Shown: piece by piece, positions 6,761 to 14,778 of the stretch
Numbering within the stretch: the first letter of the stretch is position 1
How the letters are laid out: the number at the start of each line of letters is the position of its first letter
Origin: a virus
DNA: 25,489 nt
IMG/VR virus record: IMGVR_UViG_3300011113_000605
Span: 1 to 25,489 of that record
Direction: 5' to 3' (one strand)
Position numbers and translations under genes: made by a program
Notes under the pieces: generated by a model
Databases searched by the model: none
What the model was told of the DNA's origin: nothing
What the model saw: the letters and a program-made list of their open reading frames with translations, nothing else

Positions 6761-7404
6761 TATAGATTTTTGAAGTATTGCTCAAATACCTTTACGATAT
6801 TTTTTTGTAAATTTCGATTTGAGGAAGTTTTTACCAATTTTCTTGCTCTATCAATTTCTCTTTCCTGCCAAATTCCACTCTCATAGATCCATTCTCTTCC
6901 TTCCATGATTCCATTGACGAAAGCATTTGGTGCTGATGGATCTGCTACTATATCAATAGCGGCAAGCATAAAATCCTCTTGCACTTCTTGATAGCCATTC
7001 TTTGCCTTGAGTGATCCCATTCCTCTAGTAGAAACTCCAAGTTGAGCACCTTCTTCAATGAGATTTTTTACAATTCTTCCCATCGGGGTGTCCATAACCT
7101 TTGCCTTGCCATAAACATTTTTTCCATCTTCATGAAGTTCTTTGACAATATGAGAAACGCGATCAAGATTAACAGTTGGACCTGTTGGGTGGTTTAGTTC
7201 ACCGAGTGCACGACCCTTATTTACATATTCGTTGATGTAACGACTAGCTTCCTTTGCAAGAATGTTTTTTGGGTAGATTCTTCCATTCTTGTTTTTGACA
7301 TCAGACTGCATAAAGATGCCTTCAATGAAGTAATTTTTATCTCCATTGCCAACGTTTTCTTTTACGTACTTGATGTCTTCTGTTAGCTCGGTGATCAGTT
7401 TCAT
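6760..7404 (-). CDS. gp21: Prohead maturation protease gp21
   Basis: 214 residues; T4 gp21 is 212. It is a serine protease with the herpesvirus-assemblin type fold that sits in the prohead core and cleaves gp22, gp23 and internal proteins at L/I-x-E sites. Visible signatures are N-K-N-G-R-I-Y-P (38-45), the catalytic His in G-E-L-N-H-P-T-G (H72), the nucleophile in G-V-S-T-R-G-M-G (S125), and D-I-V-A-D-P-S-A-P (151-159). The start overlaps the stop of the small core gene upstream (ATGA), and its stop overlaps the next start (TAATG), so the core genes are translationally coupled. Confidence 0.96.
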   Translation of the reverse strand: MKLITELTEDIKYVKENVGNGDKNYFIEGIFMQSDVKNKNGRIYPKNILAKEASRYINEYVNKGRALGELNHPTGPTVNLDRVSHIVKELHEDGKNVYGKAKVMDTPMGRIVKNLIEEGAQLGVSTRGMGSLKAKNGYQEVQEDFMLAAIDIVADPSAPNAFVNGIMEGREWIYESGIWQEREIDRARKLVKTSSNRNLQKNIVKVFEQYFKNL

Positions 7405-7580
7405 TTAGTTTCCCCCGATTCGTTTTTATTCTGTGAAAAAATATTTTTGGCCACAACGACATATTGATCTTTTAACTTATGATTGATCTTCTCATAAAGA
7501 GCATCACTTGTGCTTTTCTTGAAACCGACAGCATTTTCCTCTACCACGTCTTTGATCATGTTCTTTACTTTGTTGTTCAT
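7401..7580 (-). CDS. Small prohead core protein, gp67-like
   Basis: 59 residues: it starts MNNKVKNMIKDVVEEN, has FKKSTSDALYEKINHKLKDQ in the middle (20-39), and continues VVVAKNIF (41-48). It is bounded by a TAATG overlap with the upstream gene and an ATGA overlap with gene 21, which makes it a convincing gene despite its size. In T4 the small core protein gp67 (80 residues) lies just upstream of 68 and 21. The pattern of a short N-terminal helix, an F-K-x3-L-x2-K-I helix and a final V-A-K-x-I-F helix fits small core proteins of T4-like phages. The assignment rests on position, size, charge and this pattern. Confidence 0.7.
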   Translation of the reverse strand: MNNKVKNMIKDVVEENAVGFKKSTSDALYEKINHKLKDQYVVVAKNIFSQNKNESGETK

Positions 7581-7999
7581 TAGATTGCCTTTTTTGCCTT
7601 ATCGTAAAAATCTAAAGTTCTTTTTAATCCACCTTGATTTTCAAAAAGTTCTTTGACCATCATTTGACGATTTTTTGAATTTAAGGAGTCAAAAAGAAAT
7701 TTTATTTTTGTTAAATCATTTTCAGTAATATTTATAGTTGTACCATTTTTGCATTTTAAATTTTTATTCGTTTTTGGATTGTAATTGTCAATAAATTCTA
7801 AAAACATTAAAATGTCTTCATTTATTTCTGTTGAATCTTTTATGAGCAAAATTTTTGAAGAAAGTTCTTTTTGAACTTCTTTGACTGCCTCATTCAACTT
7901 GAATGAAAGAGAGTTGACTAAACTTTTCTTAAAGGAATCATCGCTTTCATACATCAAAGAATTGATTCCGCTTTTCAAAATTATGGTAGAAAGATTCAT
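7580..7999 (-). CDS. Small prohead core protein, gp68-like
   Basis: 139 residues, close to T4 gp68 in length, and located between the portal gene and the gp67-like gene. In T4 the order is 20-67-68-21; here the longer protein comes first. It is highly charged and helical. Residues 23-51 (FKKSLVNSLSFKLNEAVKEV onward) can be laid against the small neighbouring core protein's FKKS helix, suggesting a shared core-forming module. The second half (D-L-T-K-I-K-F-L-F-D-S-L-N-S-K-N-R-Q-M-M, about 95-115) is another helix pair. It overlaps gene 20 by TAATG. A role in the prohead core is inferred from context; sequence similarity to T4 gp68 could not be verified. Confidence 0.55.
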   Translation of the reverse strand: MNLSTIILKSGINSLMYESDDSFKKSLVNSLSFKLNEAVKEVQKELSSKILLIKDSTEINEDILMFLEFIDNYNPKTNKNLKCKNGTTINITENDLTKIKFLFDSLNSKNRQMMVKELFENQGGLKRTLDFYDKAKKAI

Positions 8000-9576
8000 T
8001 ATTGCTGTCCTTCGGGTGGTGGTTGACCTTGTTGTGCTGCCATGGCCTGTTGCTGTGCCATCATAATCATCTGTTCTTGCCTCATTTTTTCTCTATCAAC
8101 TTCCATTTGCTTGTCCAAAAGTTTCATTTCATTCTCAGTTTGCTTTAAAATCTTGCTTCGAATATATTCTGTTGAGAAATACTTTCCAACATAAGGCTCT
8201 GTTATGGAAAGCATTTTGATTCTCTCTGACAAAATTTCTGCTTCTTTCAAATCCCAGAAATAATTGTCTGTGTTATAAACAAGTTTGATATCTTGTTTTA
8301 GTTGATTCCAGTCGTCCTCGGTCATAACTCCCTTTAGAAGGAGTTGGACTCTCAAAAAATCTAAGAATAATTTTGAAAAATGTTGACGAAGTCTATCGAT
8401 GAATTTATAGAATTTTACTTCTTCTCTTGTAATTTCAAGAGAACGACCCATGTTAAAACCAGTTTGCTCTGCAACCAAGCGACTGAGTGGAACGTTCAAC
8501 GAATTATAAAGTTTCTTCTTGAAGTAGTCCACATCTTCTATTTGAGACATGGCGTTTCCACCAGGGAGAACTGAAATCTGTGTACCCTGTGATCCTTCAC
8601 GTCGTGGTAACCAATAATCCTCAAGCACTGAAAGGTGATTTCTTTCATCACGTATTTCACCAGAACTCTGATTATAAATGATTCTATTTCTGAATCTACT
8701 CATCATATCGCGCAAATATTGTTCAGCTTTTTGTTTTGGCAATTGACCAACGTCAACATAGAACACCCTGCGCTCAGGTGCACGGGCAACACGATAAACT
8801 AGAAGAGCATCTTCTAGTTGTCTTAACATATTCAGAGGACGAATCGCTTTATGAAGATAACCTAGGACTCTCTTTGTATTCATGTCCACCAATCCCGATG
8901 GAACGTATACAACACTGTCCAACGACAATTGAAGCCCACCAGGTCCAGTCATCAAGAATGATTCCTTATCGGAATCAGTGTATGTGTAATATTCTTCAAT
9001 TTCTTTGATTAAATTGACTGAACCTGTTTTTGTTCTTTCTTGTTCTTTTTTAATTTTTCTTACTTTTTTGATCTTTAGTGGATCGATTGGAATTATTTCT
9101 TTTATTCCGTCTACTGGATTGTCTTTGTCTATTACAATGTTATAGAAAAGTCTGGAATCAATATACCATCTTCTAAAAATTTCATATCCTCTATGATTGA
9201 AATCCAAAAGATGAATGATTCTGTCAAATTCTCTGTATATTTTTATCTTAATTGATTCTGGTATTTCAAGATTTTTTAAATCCAATTTTACAGGATTTGC
9301 TTCGCTTCCTTTTACAATAGCAGCATTTACAATTTCTTCAATTGCATTATCTATTTCAGGATATACAGACATGTTTCTGTATTGAATTACTGCACTGCTT
9401 TCGTCTTTCAGCGTGCCTGTGTAATCTATCGCAGAACTGAAATATCCACCAGCCTCGACTGTTACGGTTCCATCAAATGTTTCTGGAGCCGCAATTTTTT
9501 GTAAAGCTATATCTTCGACCTCTTTTTTGGTCTTTTGTTTTTTTCCAAATTCAAATCCAAATACTTCTATTTCCAT
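7999..9576 (-). CDS. gp20: Portal vertex protein gp20
   Basis: 525 residues; T4 gp20 is 524. The dodecameric portal starts prohead assembly, is the DNA entry channel and joins head to neck. Diagnostic regions are A-P-E-R-R-V-F-Y-V-D-V-G-Q-L-P-K-x-K-A-E-Q-Y-L (about 265-290), L-E-D-Y-W-L-P-R-R-E-G-S-x-G-T-x-I-x-x-L-P-G-G (about 320-340) and D-V-D-Y-F-K-K-K-L-Y-N-S-L-N-V-P-x-S-R-L (about 350-370). The C-terminus is a Gln/Met-rich helix ending in a P-P-E-G-Q-Q tail. A purine-rich AAGAGAAC ribosome site lies in the 23-nt gap before the ATG. Confidence 0.97.
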   Translation of the reverse strand: MEIEVFGFEFGKKQKTKKEVEDIALQKIAAPETFDGTVTVEAGGYFSSAIDYTGTLKDESSAVIQYRNMSVYPEIDNAIEEIVNAAIVKGSEANPVKLDLKNLEIPESIKIKIYREFDRIIHLLDFNHRGYEIFRRWYIDSRLFYNIVIDKDNPVDGIKEIIPIDPLKIKKVRKIKKEQERTKTGSVNLIKEIEEYYTYTDSDKESFLMTGPGGLQLSLDSVVYVPSGLVDMNTKRVLGYLHKAIRPLNMLRQLEDALLVYRVARAPERRVFYVDVGQLPKQKAEQYLRDMMSRFRNRIIYNQSSGEIRDERNHLSVLEDYWLPRREGSQGTQISVLPGGNAMSQIEDVDYFKKKLYNSLNVPLSRLVAEQTGFNMGRSLEITREEVKFYKFIDRLRQHFSKLFLDFLRVQLLLKGVMTEDDWNQLKQDIKLVYNTDNYFWDLKEAEILSERIKMLSITEPYVGKYFSTEYIRSKILKQTENEMKLLDKQMEVDREKMRQEQMIMMAQQQAMAAQQGQPPPEGQQ

Positions 9577-9599
9577 GATTGTTCTCTTATGTAGTTATA

Positions 9600-10148
9600 T
9601 CAATTATCAGGCACAACATCCGTAACACCGTCTATTTCAATCGAATCGTAGATAAAAATAACACTAAATTTTACCAAAGTATTCGGTGATCCCATGCTAA
9701 ACGCTATTGGTTCAATTGTTTTTGGCCAACATCCATGCAATGTGAATGATTTATGTGGATCTTCTTCTCCATTTAGATTCAAATGTTTTATTTTCCAATT
9801 CATGGCTTTATAATCAAAAGCAGCATTTGGAATGGTACTAATGTTAGTAACGTGGTTGTTTATAGTATTGTGCCAGGTTGAAAATTTTTGCCAAAGATTT
9901 TGCGTGTCTCCAGTATCATCCAATACTATCACGGACCAAGGACCATATTGCTTTTCACCAGGATAATATGCCTTTCTTCCAAAGTATTCATATTGAATTC
10001 TTTGTGAAGACATGGCTGGAATTGTAGTTGTTTGTATGTGAAATTTGCTAAATTCACCATTTCCCGGAATAACACCTTCAACCAAAAATCTATTTGATCT
10101 GGTTCCACCATTAAAGGCATTCTTGAAATCTGAAATGCTAATTGCCAT
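9600..10148 (-). CDS. gp19: Tail tube protein gp19 (copy next to portal)
   Basis: 182 residues; T4 gp19 is 163. It polymerises into the inner tail tube through which DNA passes. The start F-K-N-A-F-N-G-G-T-R-S-N-R-F-L-V (8-23), the Y-F-G-R-K-A-Y-Y-P-G-E-K-Q-Y-G-P-W-S-V-I-V-L-D-D (about 54-78) block, the L-W-Q-K-F-x-x-W region, and L-N-L-N-G-E-E-D with a C-W-P motif and a final F-I-Y-D strand are family features. Its position between sheath and portal matches T4 (18-19-20). It starts in a TAATG overlap with a second gp19-like gene, so the two were probably made by duplication and are translated in a coupled way. Confidence 0.9.
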   Translation of the reverse strand: MAISISDFKNAFNGGTRSNRFLVEGVIPGNGEFSKFHIQTTTIPAMSSQRIQYEYFGRKAYYPGEKQYGPWSVIVLDDTGDTQNLWQKFSTWHNTINNHVTNISTIPNAAFDYKAMNWKIKHLNLNGEEDPHKSFTLHGCWPKTIEPIAFSMGSPNTLVKFSVIFIYDSIEIDGVTDVVPDN

Positions 10149-10720
10149 TAAGAACCCAGTCCTTGTGTTATTTGGTAATAATCAAATACAAGATTTACAG
10201 TAAATCTAGAAAAATCCGCAGAATTCATGTCAAGATTTAATGCAGTTACTTGTTCAGGCCAGCAATTATAAAGAGTTATTGTTCTAATCGAAGCATCACC
10301 GTTCAAATTTAATTGTTTGATCGTCCATGTTGTCTGTAGTTTTTTATAACCAAAATCATTTTCTGGAGTTTTTCCACCAACTTGGTGACTTACATGGCCA
10401 TCAATTCTTTCTTTCCAGTGTTGAAATGATCTCCAAAGATTATCTACATTGTTATCGTCATAAATTCCTATAGTCCAAGCAGAGTAATTTCTATCACCAG
10501 CAAAGTTTAACAATCTTCCTCTGTATGGAACCTGAATTGTTCCTAGTTCAGCAGATGGCAAACTTGTTGCATAGATTTTAAATTTTTCATTTGCATTGGG
10601 TTGAAATACTTTGATTTGAGTTGGAAATGCCGATGACATATCTACTTCAAATCTATTTGGTCTAGTTCCACCGTTGAAGTTCTGTTTGAATGTCGCTATG
10701 GAATTAGTAGTTATTGGCAT
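10148..10720 (-). CDS. gp19: Tail tube protein gp19 paralogue (copy next to sheath)
   Basis: 190 residues. It aligns with its downstream neighbour along its length: F-K-Q-N-F-N-G-G-T-R-P-N-R-F-E-V near the start, Y-R-G-R-L-L-N-F-A-G-D-R-N-Y-S-A-W-T-I-G-I-Y-D-D in the middle, then L-W-R-S-F-Q-H-W, L-N-L-N-G-D-A, N-C-W-P and a final L-V-F-D-Y-Y strand. T4 has a single gene 19 here. One copy may be the main tube subunit and the other a minor or end subunit; the sequence does not decide which. It lies 2 nt after the sheath stop. Confidence 0.87.
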   Translation of the reverse strand: MPITTNSIATFKQNFNGGTRPNRFEVDMSSAFPTQIKVFQPNANEKFKIYATSLPSAELGTIQVPYRGRLLNFAGDRNYSAWTIGIYDDNNVDNLWRSFQHWKERIDGHVSHQVGGKTPENDFGYKKLQTTWTIKQLNLNGDASIRTITLYNCWPEQVTALNLDMNSADFSRFTVNLVFDYYQITQGLGS

Positions 10721-10722
10721 TA

Positions 10723-12009
10723 TTATGATGTTGTTGAGACATTAATAACAAATTCATCCGAGGAGATAAGTGGTTTTATTACAACTCTTGCATTTATAGT
10801 TGATGCGAAATCTGTGTTGTTGCTAGAATCACAGAAAATTTGAGTATATTTTGGATCTAGGTATTGACCAATACTAAACAGATATAGTGAAATTTCTGAA
10901 GTAATTGCTGTTCTTGTTGTCGCATCGTTTGACTGAAAAACATACTTAAGAAGTATATTTTTTACATTTGTTTCAACATCCTGTGTAATCTTGGATGGCC
11001 CCACACGATCATTTGCAGAGTATGTGGAACCTGTTGAAGCCGTTGCTCCAACAAGATCTAATCCTAAGAAATCTTGTTGTTGGGAGTTTGTGTAAAAATT
11101 TACACGATTTTTCTTATAAACATCTTTTTCTCCAGTAGAAGTCCATTTTACTGGGAGTGCGACTTTTCCATTCAAAACAAACGAATTCTTGAGACCACCG
11201 ATGCTAAAATAAAGAGTATTGTTATTCTTTGCACGAATGAAGGCACCAGCCACATCGCTTACCATGCTTGTGGATGATTCATATGTTGAATTTTCCTTTA
11301 AGGTGCTTGTGATGAATGTTCTGTTGTTTTTGCCAGCCACGTTAAATATTCTGTCAGCAACAGTATTTCCAGTAACAAATGATGACGTGGAAAACAGTCT
11401 GTCGTAATTTATTGCAGTATATCCTTCTCCAAAGTTTTGAGAAGCAAATATTCCGATGACGTTTGGAGTTTCTTCAACATATCTGACTTCAGCTGTATTT
11501 CCATTTTGGCCAATCAAAATGTCTACAAAATTTGAAGTTGTGGTTTCATAATTTACAAGACCAGCGGTGGATCCAGCCAAAATTAAAGTTCCACCATAAC
11601 TCAAATAAGTTAAGGCATAGATAAAGTCTATTCCATTTGTAAGCCCTACAATCGAATTTCCATTGTTCATAAAGAATCCGAATGTGCCACCTTGTGCAGC
11701 AACAGAGCTCAATAAGCATGCTGTTGTGCCACTTAAATTATTTAAATCGTTTACCATTTCAAATGGATCGGAGTAAACAATGTATGAATCTGAAGTTGTC
11801 CCCTTTATTGGTGTAGCCAACGAGGTCCTAGAATATATCAGCCAACCAAACAAACCACCTGGATTTGTGCTTGCAGCACCACTTACTCCACCAAAAGTGG
11901 GCGCCTTATAGGTAGATCCTGCCAACATCGCTGCATATAATGGTGTGACTGCTTTTTCTCTATTAAGATAATTTGGTGAAATAAATGAGTTTAGTGTTGG
12001 ATTTGCCAT
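10723..12009 (-). CDS. gp18: Tail sheath protein gp18 (short form)
   Basis: 428 residues, much shorter than T4 gp18 (659). The contractile sheath surrounds the tube. The C-terminal half holds the conserved core: S-D-V-A-G-A-F-I-R-A-K-x-N-x-T-L-Y-F-S-I-G-G (about 248-270), V-K-N-I-L-L-K-Y-V-F-Q-S-N-D-A-T-T-R (about 348-365) and Y-L-D-P-K-Y-T-Q-I-F-C-D-S-S-N-N (about 384-400), matching the part that mediates subunit contacts. The N-terminal part looks reduced, consistent with loss of the outer decorating domains of T4 gp18. A perfect late promoter and a ribosome site (AAGG) precede the ATG. Confidence 0.9.
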   Translation of the reverse strand: MANPTLNSFISPNYLNREKAVTPLYAAMLAGSTYKAPTFGGVSGAASTNPGGLFGWLIYSRTSLATPIKGTTSDSYIVYSDPFEMVNDLNNLSGTTACLLSSVAAQGGTFGFFMNNGNSIVGLTNGIDFIYALTYLSYGGTLILAGSTAGLVNYETTTSNFVDILIGQNGNTAEVRYVEETPNVIGIFASQNFGEGYTAINYDRLFSTSSFVTGNTVADRIFNVAGKNNRTFITSTLKENSTYESSTSMVSDVAGAFIRAKNNNTLYFSIGGLKNSFVLNGKVALPVKWTSTGEKDVYKKNRVNFYTNSQQQDFLGLDLVGATASTGSTYSANDRVGPSKITQDVETNVKNILLKYVFQSNDATTRTAITSEISLYLFSIGQYLDPKYTQIFCDSSNNTDFASTINARVVIKPLISSDEFVINVSTTS

Positions 12010-12024
12010 TTTGTACCTTAAAAT

Positions 12025-12032
12025 TATTTATA
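12025..12032 (-). promoter_or_regulatory. T4-type late promoter (TATAAATA) for sheath-tube-portal genes
   Basis: A perfect T4 late consensus in the 28-nt gap between genes 17 and 18. The predicted start near 12019 gives a leader of about 10 nt beginning AAGG, a ribosome site at the very 5' end. The element lies inside an 8-bp inverted repeat (12020-12037). Confidence 0.75.
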
Positions 12033-12037
12033 ATTTT

Positions 12038-13684
12038 TTAGGCTGGATACCAAACAACACCATTTGCTGTAAATTTATCATCATCCGAGTCATCTGCATT
12101 CAACATGAACAAAGTATTGTCATCTTCTGGTTTTTTAGTCTCTTCATAATTTAATTTTGCGGTTTCAATCAAATCAGAGTAATATTCTTGGCGACATAAC
12201 CAGGAAAAGAAAACCAAAGTCATTACTAAGTCATCGTTATGACCTTCCTCTGCCTTAAATGTATTTGACTTTGACACGAATGCCATCAGTTCATGAATTA
12301 TTCGATCATCGTTTAATAAAATTTTATCATGCTCAATCAAATTTTTAAGTATGGCACAACCCAATTTTTTTGTTTGGGCTGTTGTTCTGATTCCCATTTC
12401 ACTTTTTCCATTTGCAAAACCTTGAGAAAGTATTTGACCCTTCCTGCCCATGACTTTGGTCATCAAAAGATTTTCATAATTTAAATCATTGTACAAAATG
12501 GCAGATATCTGTCCACCTATGTCATTTGTTTCTACAAGCACATATGCATTATTGTACATTTCACCAACATTTTTTATTATGTTTGGAAAAGCAAATGGAC
12601 TTATTGTGTTGTTTCTAAAAGTTGCAACTACTTTGTATGGCGCTTCATTTCCACTCAATACCGAGAAAGCAGAATAGTCAGATCCTTGTCCACGTGCCAC
12701 ATCAGCCATCAAAAAGTATATTTTATCTTTGTCTGGTTTTTCATATATTCTAAGACCTTCTGAATTTTCTGATAAAAATTCTTCAGCGGCCAATACGTTT
12801 AATTTGGTGCTCGATATCAGCGTATTGGCAGAACCCAAGAAATTGCAACCATACTCTTGTTCAAATTGCTCTGCGCTTGTATTGGCTATTTGCTCCTCAG
12901 CCCATTTCTCATTACGGAGTTCGGGTTTACCGGGACTTATTGGTGTTTCTCGCCAACCAACTTCAACAGGAACAAATTTGTTTTTTAGTTTATGACCATC
13001 TAGCCTGTTGGCATCAACCCAAAGTTTGTGAAAGTGATTTAATCCATTTGGAGTTGATACGATAATAAGTTTGGTCGTAGTACCAGCAGAAATTGTTGGA
13101 TATGTTGCAGTATAAAATTCTTCCGCCACGTGGCTTGGCAAGAAGGCATATTCGTCCAACAGCAGGAGGTTATAGGAGCCACCACGAATGGCTGTAGACG
13201 ATGTGGCGTCGCACATGACCCGAGACCCGTTTTCAAGCTTGAAGCTCGTCTTATTCCATTCTACGACCCCCTGTTGAAGGAAGTGAGGTAGGTTCTCATA
13301 AGCAAGTTGAAGTTTTGAGAACAATTCTTCTTTTGCTGTCTTAAGGCGATTTGCCAGAATTGCTACATTGACGCTTTGATTGAATGTAACGTAGTGGCAT
13401 ATGTAACTAGTAACACAGGTTGACTTTCCACACTGGCGTGGCCATTTTGAAATTACAAAACGATTTTTATGAATTTCATTGATAAATTTTTTCTGATATT
13501 CATAAAGTTTGAATGGAACAACACCTTTATCAAGGGTTTTGACCTTTATGTATTTCTCGCAAAAATACACAGGATCGTTAGCACACTTGAGATATTCCTC
13601 TAATTCTTCCTTCGTATATTGGAGTTCTACTCCAGGAAGTTTTAGATTAGGATTGTTTCGATATCCCTGTTGATTGTTGCTCAT
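12038..13684 (-). CDS. gp17: Large terminase subunit gp17
   Basis: 548 residues; T4 gp17 is 610. It is the ATP-driven motor and headful nuclease for DNA packaging. ATPase signatures are Walker A W-P-R-Q-C-G-K-S-T (81-89), Walker B L-L-L-L-D-E (173-178) and the coupling motif V-S-T-P-N (209-213). RNase-H-fold nuclease acidic residues are D328 (M-A-D-V-A-R-G), E385 (V-L-V-E-T-N-D) and D484/D485 (H-N-D-D-L-V-M). All key residues appear intact. The start lies inside the end of gene 16 in another frame (38-nt overlap), so translation is probably coupled. Confidence 0.97.
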   Translation of the reverse strand: MSNNQQGYRNNPNLKLPGVELQYTKEELEEYLKCANDPVYFCEKYIKVKTLDKGVVPFKLYEYQKKFINEIHKNRFVISKWPRQCGKSTCVTSYICHYVTFNQSVNVAILANRLKTAKEELFSKLQLAYENLPHFLQQGVVEWNKTSFKLENGSRVMCDATSSTAIRGGSYNLLLLDEYAFLPSHVAEEFYTATYPTISAGTTTKLIIVSTPNGLNHFHKLWVDANRLDGHKLKNKFVPVEVGWRETPISPGKPELRNEKWAEEQIANTSAEQFEQEYGCNFLGSANTLISSTKLNVLAAEEFLSENSEGLRIYEKPDKDKIYFLMADVARGQGSDYSAFSVLSGNEAPYKVVATFRNNTISPFAFPNIIKNVGEMYNNAYVLVETNDIGGQISAILYNDLNYENLLMTKVMGRKGQILSQGFANGKSEMGIRTTAQTKKLGCAILKNLIEHDKILLNDDRIIHELMAFVSKSNTFKAEEGHNDDLVMTLVFFSWLCRQEYYSDLIETAKLNYEETKKPEDDNTLFMLNADDSDDDKFTANGVVWYPA

Positions 13685-14108
13685 CTATCACTACCTCAGC
13701 ATCCACAACATTTTTTTCCGTACTTCTTTCTTTGTTCAATAGATTTTGAAGATCTTTTGTGGAGCCAACGAAAACGGAGTTATTAGTTTGTTTTATTTCA
13801 GTTTTACTGTTTGTTGTATCTTTGGCTTTTTTGTGCACATCTAACACATTGTTATTTAAGTCTGCCATAGTCTTTAGCAATATTGCAACTACCTCAAAGG
13901 CCCTTGGACTGTCAGACTGAGTGGCAACCTTAAGAGCACTTTCAAGCGCAAGATTTCCGGTTCCAATTAAATTTTTAAAGTTTGATTGAACTAATTCATA
14001 ATCTTTTTGAAAATTTTGAGAATCAAATGTACCACCATTAACGGTTTTTGGAACATTGTTTTCACTTGGAACATTAAAAAATGCTGCTAAATTTTTATTG
14101 ATATTCAT
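13647..14108 (-). CDS. gp16: Small terminase subunit gp16
   Basis: 153 residues; T4 gp16 is 164. It recognises phage DNA and regulates gp17 during packaging initiation. The protein has an N-terminal helical part, a central segment S-P-R-A-F-E-V-V-A-I-L-L-K-T-M-A-D-L-N-N-N (about 68-88) forming the oligomerising helices, and V-F-V-G-S-T-K-D-L-Q-N-L-L (about 112-124), the family's conserved C-terminal signature. It overlaps gene 17 by 38 nt, and gene 15 ends 2 nt upstream. Confidence 0.92.
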   Translation of the reverse strand: MNINKNLAAFFNVPSENNVPKTVNGGTFDSQNFQKDYELVQSNFKNLIGTGNLALESALKVATQSDSPRAFEVVAILLKTMADLNNNVLDVHKKAKDTTNSKTEIKQTNNSVFVGSTKDLQNLLNKERSTEKNVVDAEVVIDEQQSTGISKQS

Positions 14109-14110
14109 CT

Positions 14111-14776
14111 TTATTCCGTATCCACGATCACATCACCATCCCCAATAATTCTAGTTATAGATCTAATAGGTCCATAAATGTATGTTTTTGCTATAAAAGA
14201 AAATGAAGAGATATTTATTCTTCGATTCATAAAATCCCCATCAAATTTTTCTGTGATATTGTTATCTATCATTATGATGGGAATCTTTAATCCTTGTTGC
14301 ACCGTGTTCAAATCTAGTTGAATTATGTGATCGGGATTAAAATATGGTATTATTTGTTCTGCGATTTGAAGAGTATCATCGATGTGTCTGGTGTATATGA
14401 ATAAAGAGAAACTTACGTTCACCGGAACTTCCTCAAGGATTTGAGATGCTTCTGAAGAACATACGCCTTCAGTTGTGCTAGACGTAGTAATCGGACTCAA
14501 CTTGTTTCTTCTTCTAGATGGATCTGGTTTCACTGAATTCATAATATAACTCAATTTTGGGAGTTGAGTTTCAATCCTAGTTCCTTCGGCAATCGATGAT
14601 GGCTCTAAAAGTCTTCTAATAAATTTTTCTTGTGGTGCATATGTTATTGGCACCCGTATTTTTATTGGTATATTGAGATCATCTGGATTTATATGTTCAA
14701 CGTAAATGCTGTTGAATAGCGTTCCAAATCCTACTACTAATTTTCTAAGACTTTTGTTGTAATAATAATCAAACAT
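14111..14776 (-). CDS. gp15: Tail sheath terminator/stabiliser gp15
   Basis: 221 residues; T4 gp15 is 272. It caps the sheath at the head-proximal end and joins tail to neck. The start F-D-Y-Y-Y-N-K-S-L-R-K-L-V-V-G-F-G-T-L-F-N-S-I-Y-V is the family signature. It is followed by I-K-I-R-V-P-I-T-Y-A-P-Q-E-K-F-I-R-R-L (about 38-56) and later T-R-I-E-T-Q-L-P-K-L-S-Y. Position just before genes 16 and 17 agrees with T4. Gene 13 lies directly upstream with only 2 nt between, leaving no room for gene 14. Confidence 0.9.
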   Translation of the reverse strand: MFDYYYNKSLRKLVVGFGTLFNSIYVEHINPDDLNIPIKIRVPITYAPQEKFIRRLLEPSSIAEGTRIETQLPKLSYIMNSVKPDPSRRRNKLSPITTSSTTEGVCSSEASQILEEVPVNVSFSLFIYTRHIDDTLQIAEQIIPYFNPDHIIQLDLNTVQQGLKIPIIMIDNNITEKFDGDFMNRRINISSFSFIAKTYIYGPIRSITRIIGDGDVIVDTE

Positions 14777-14778
14777 TA

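Noticed and set aside
14213-14219. ATAAATA on the minus strand inside gene 15
   Set aside because: It is within the gene, more than 100 nt before the next start, and has no supporting context.
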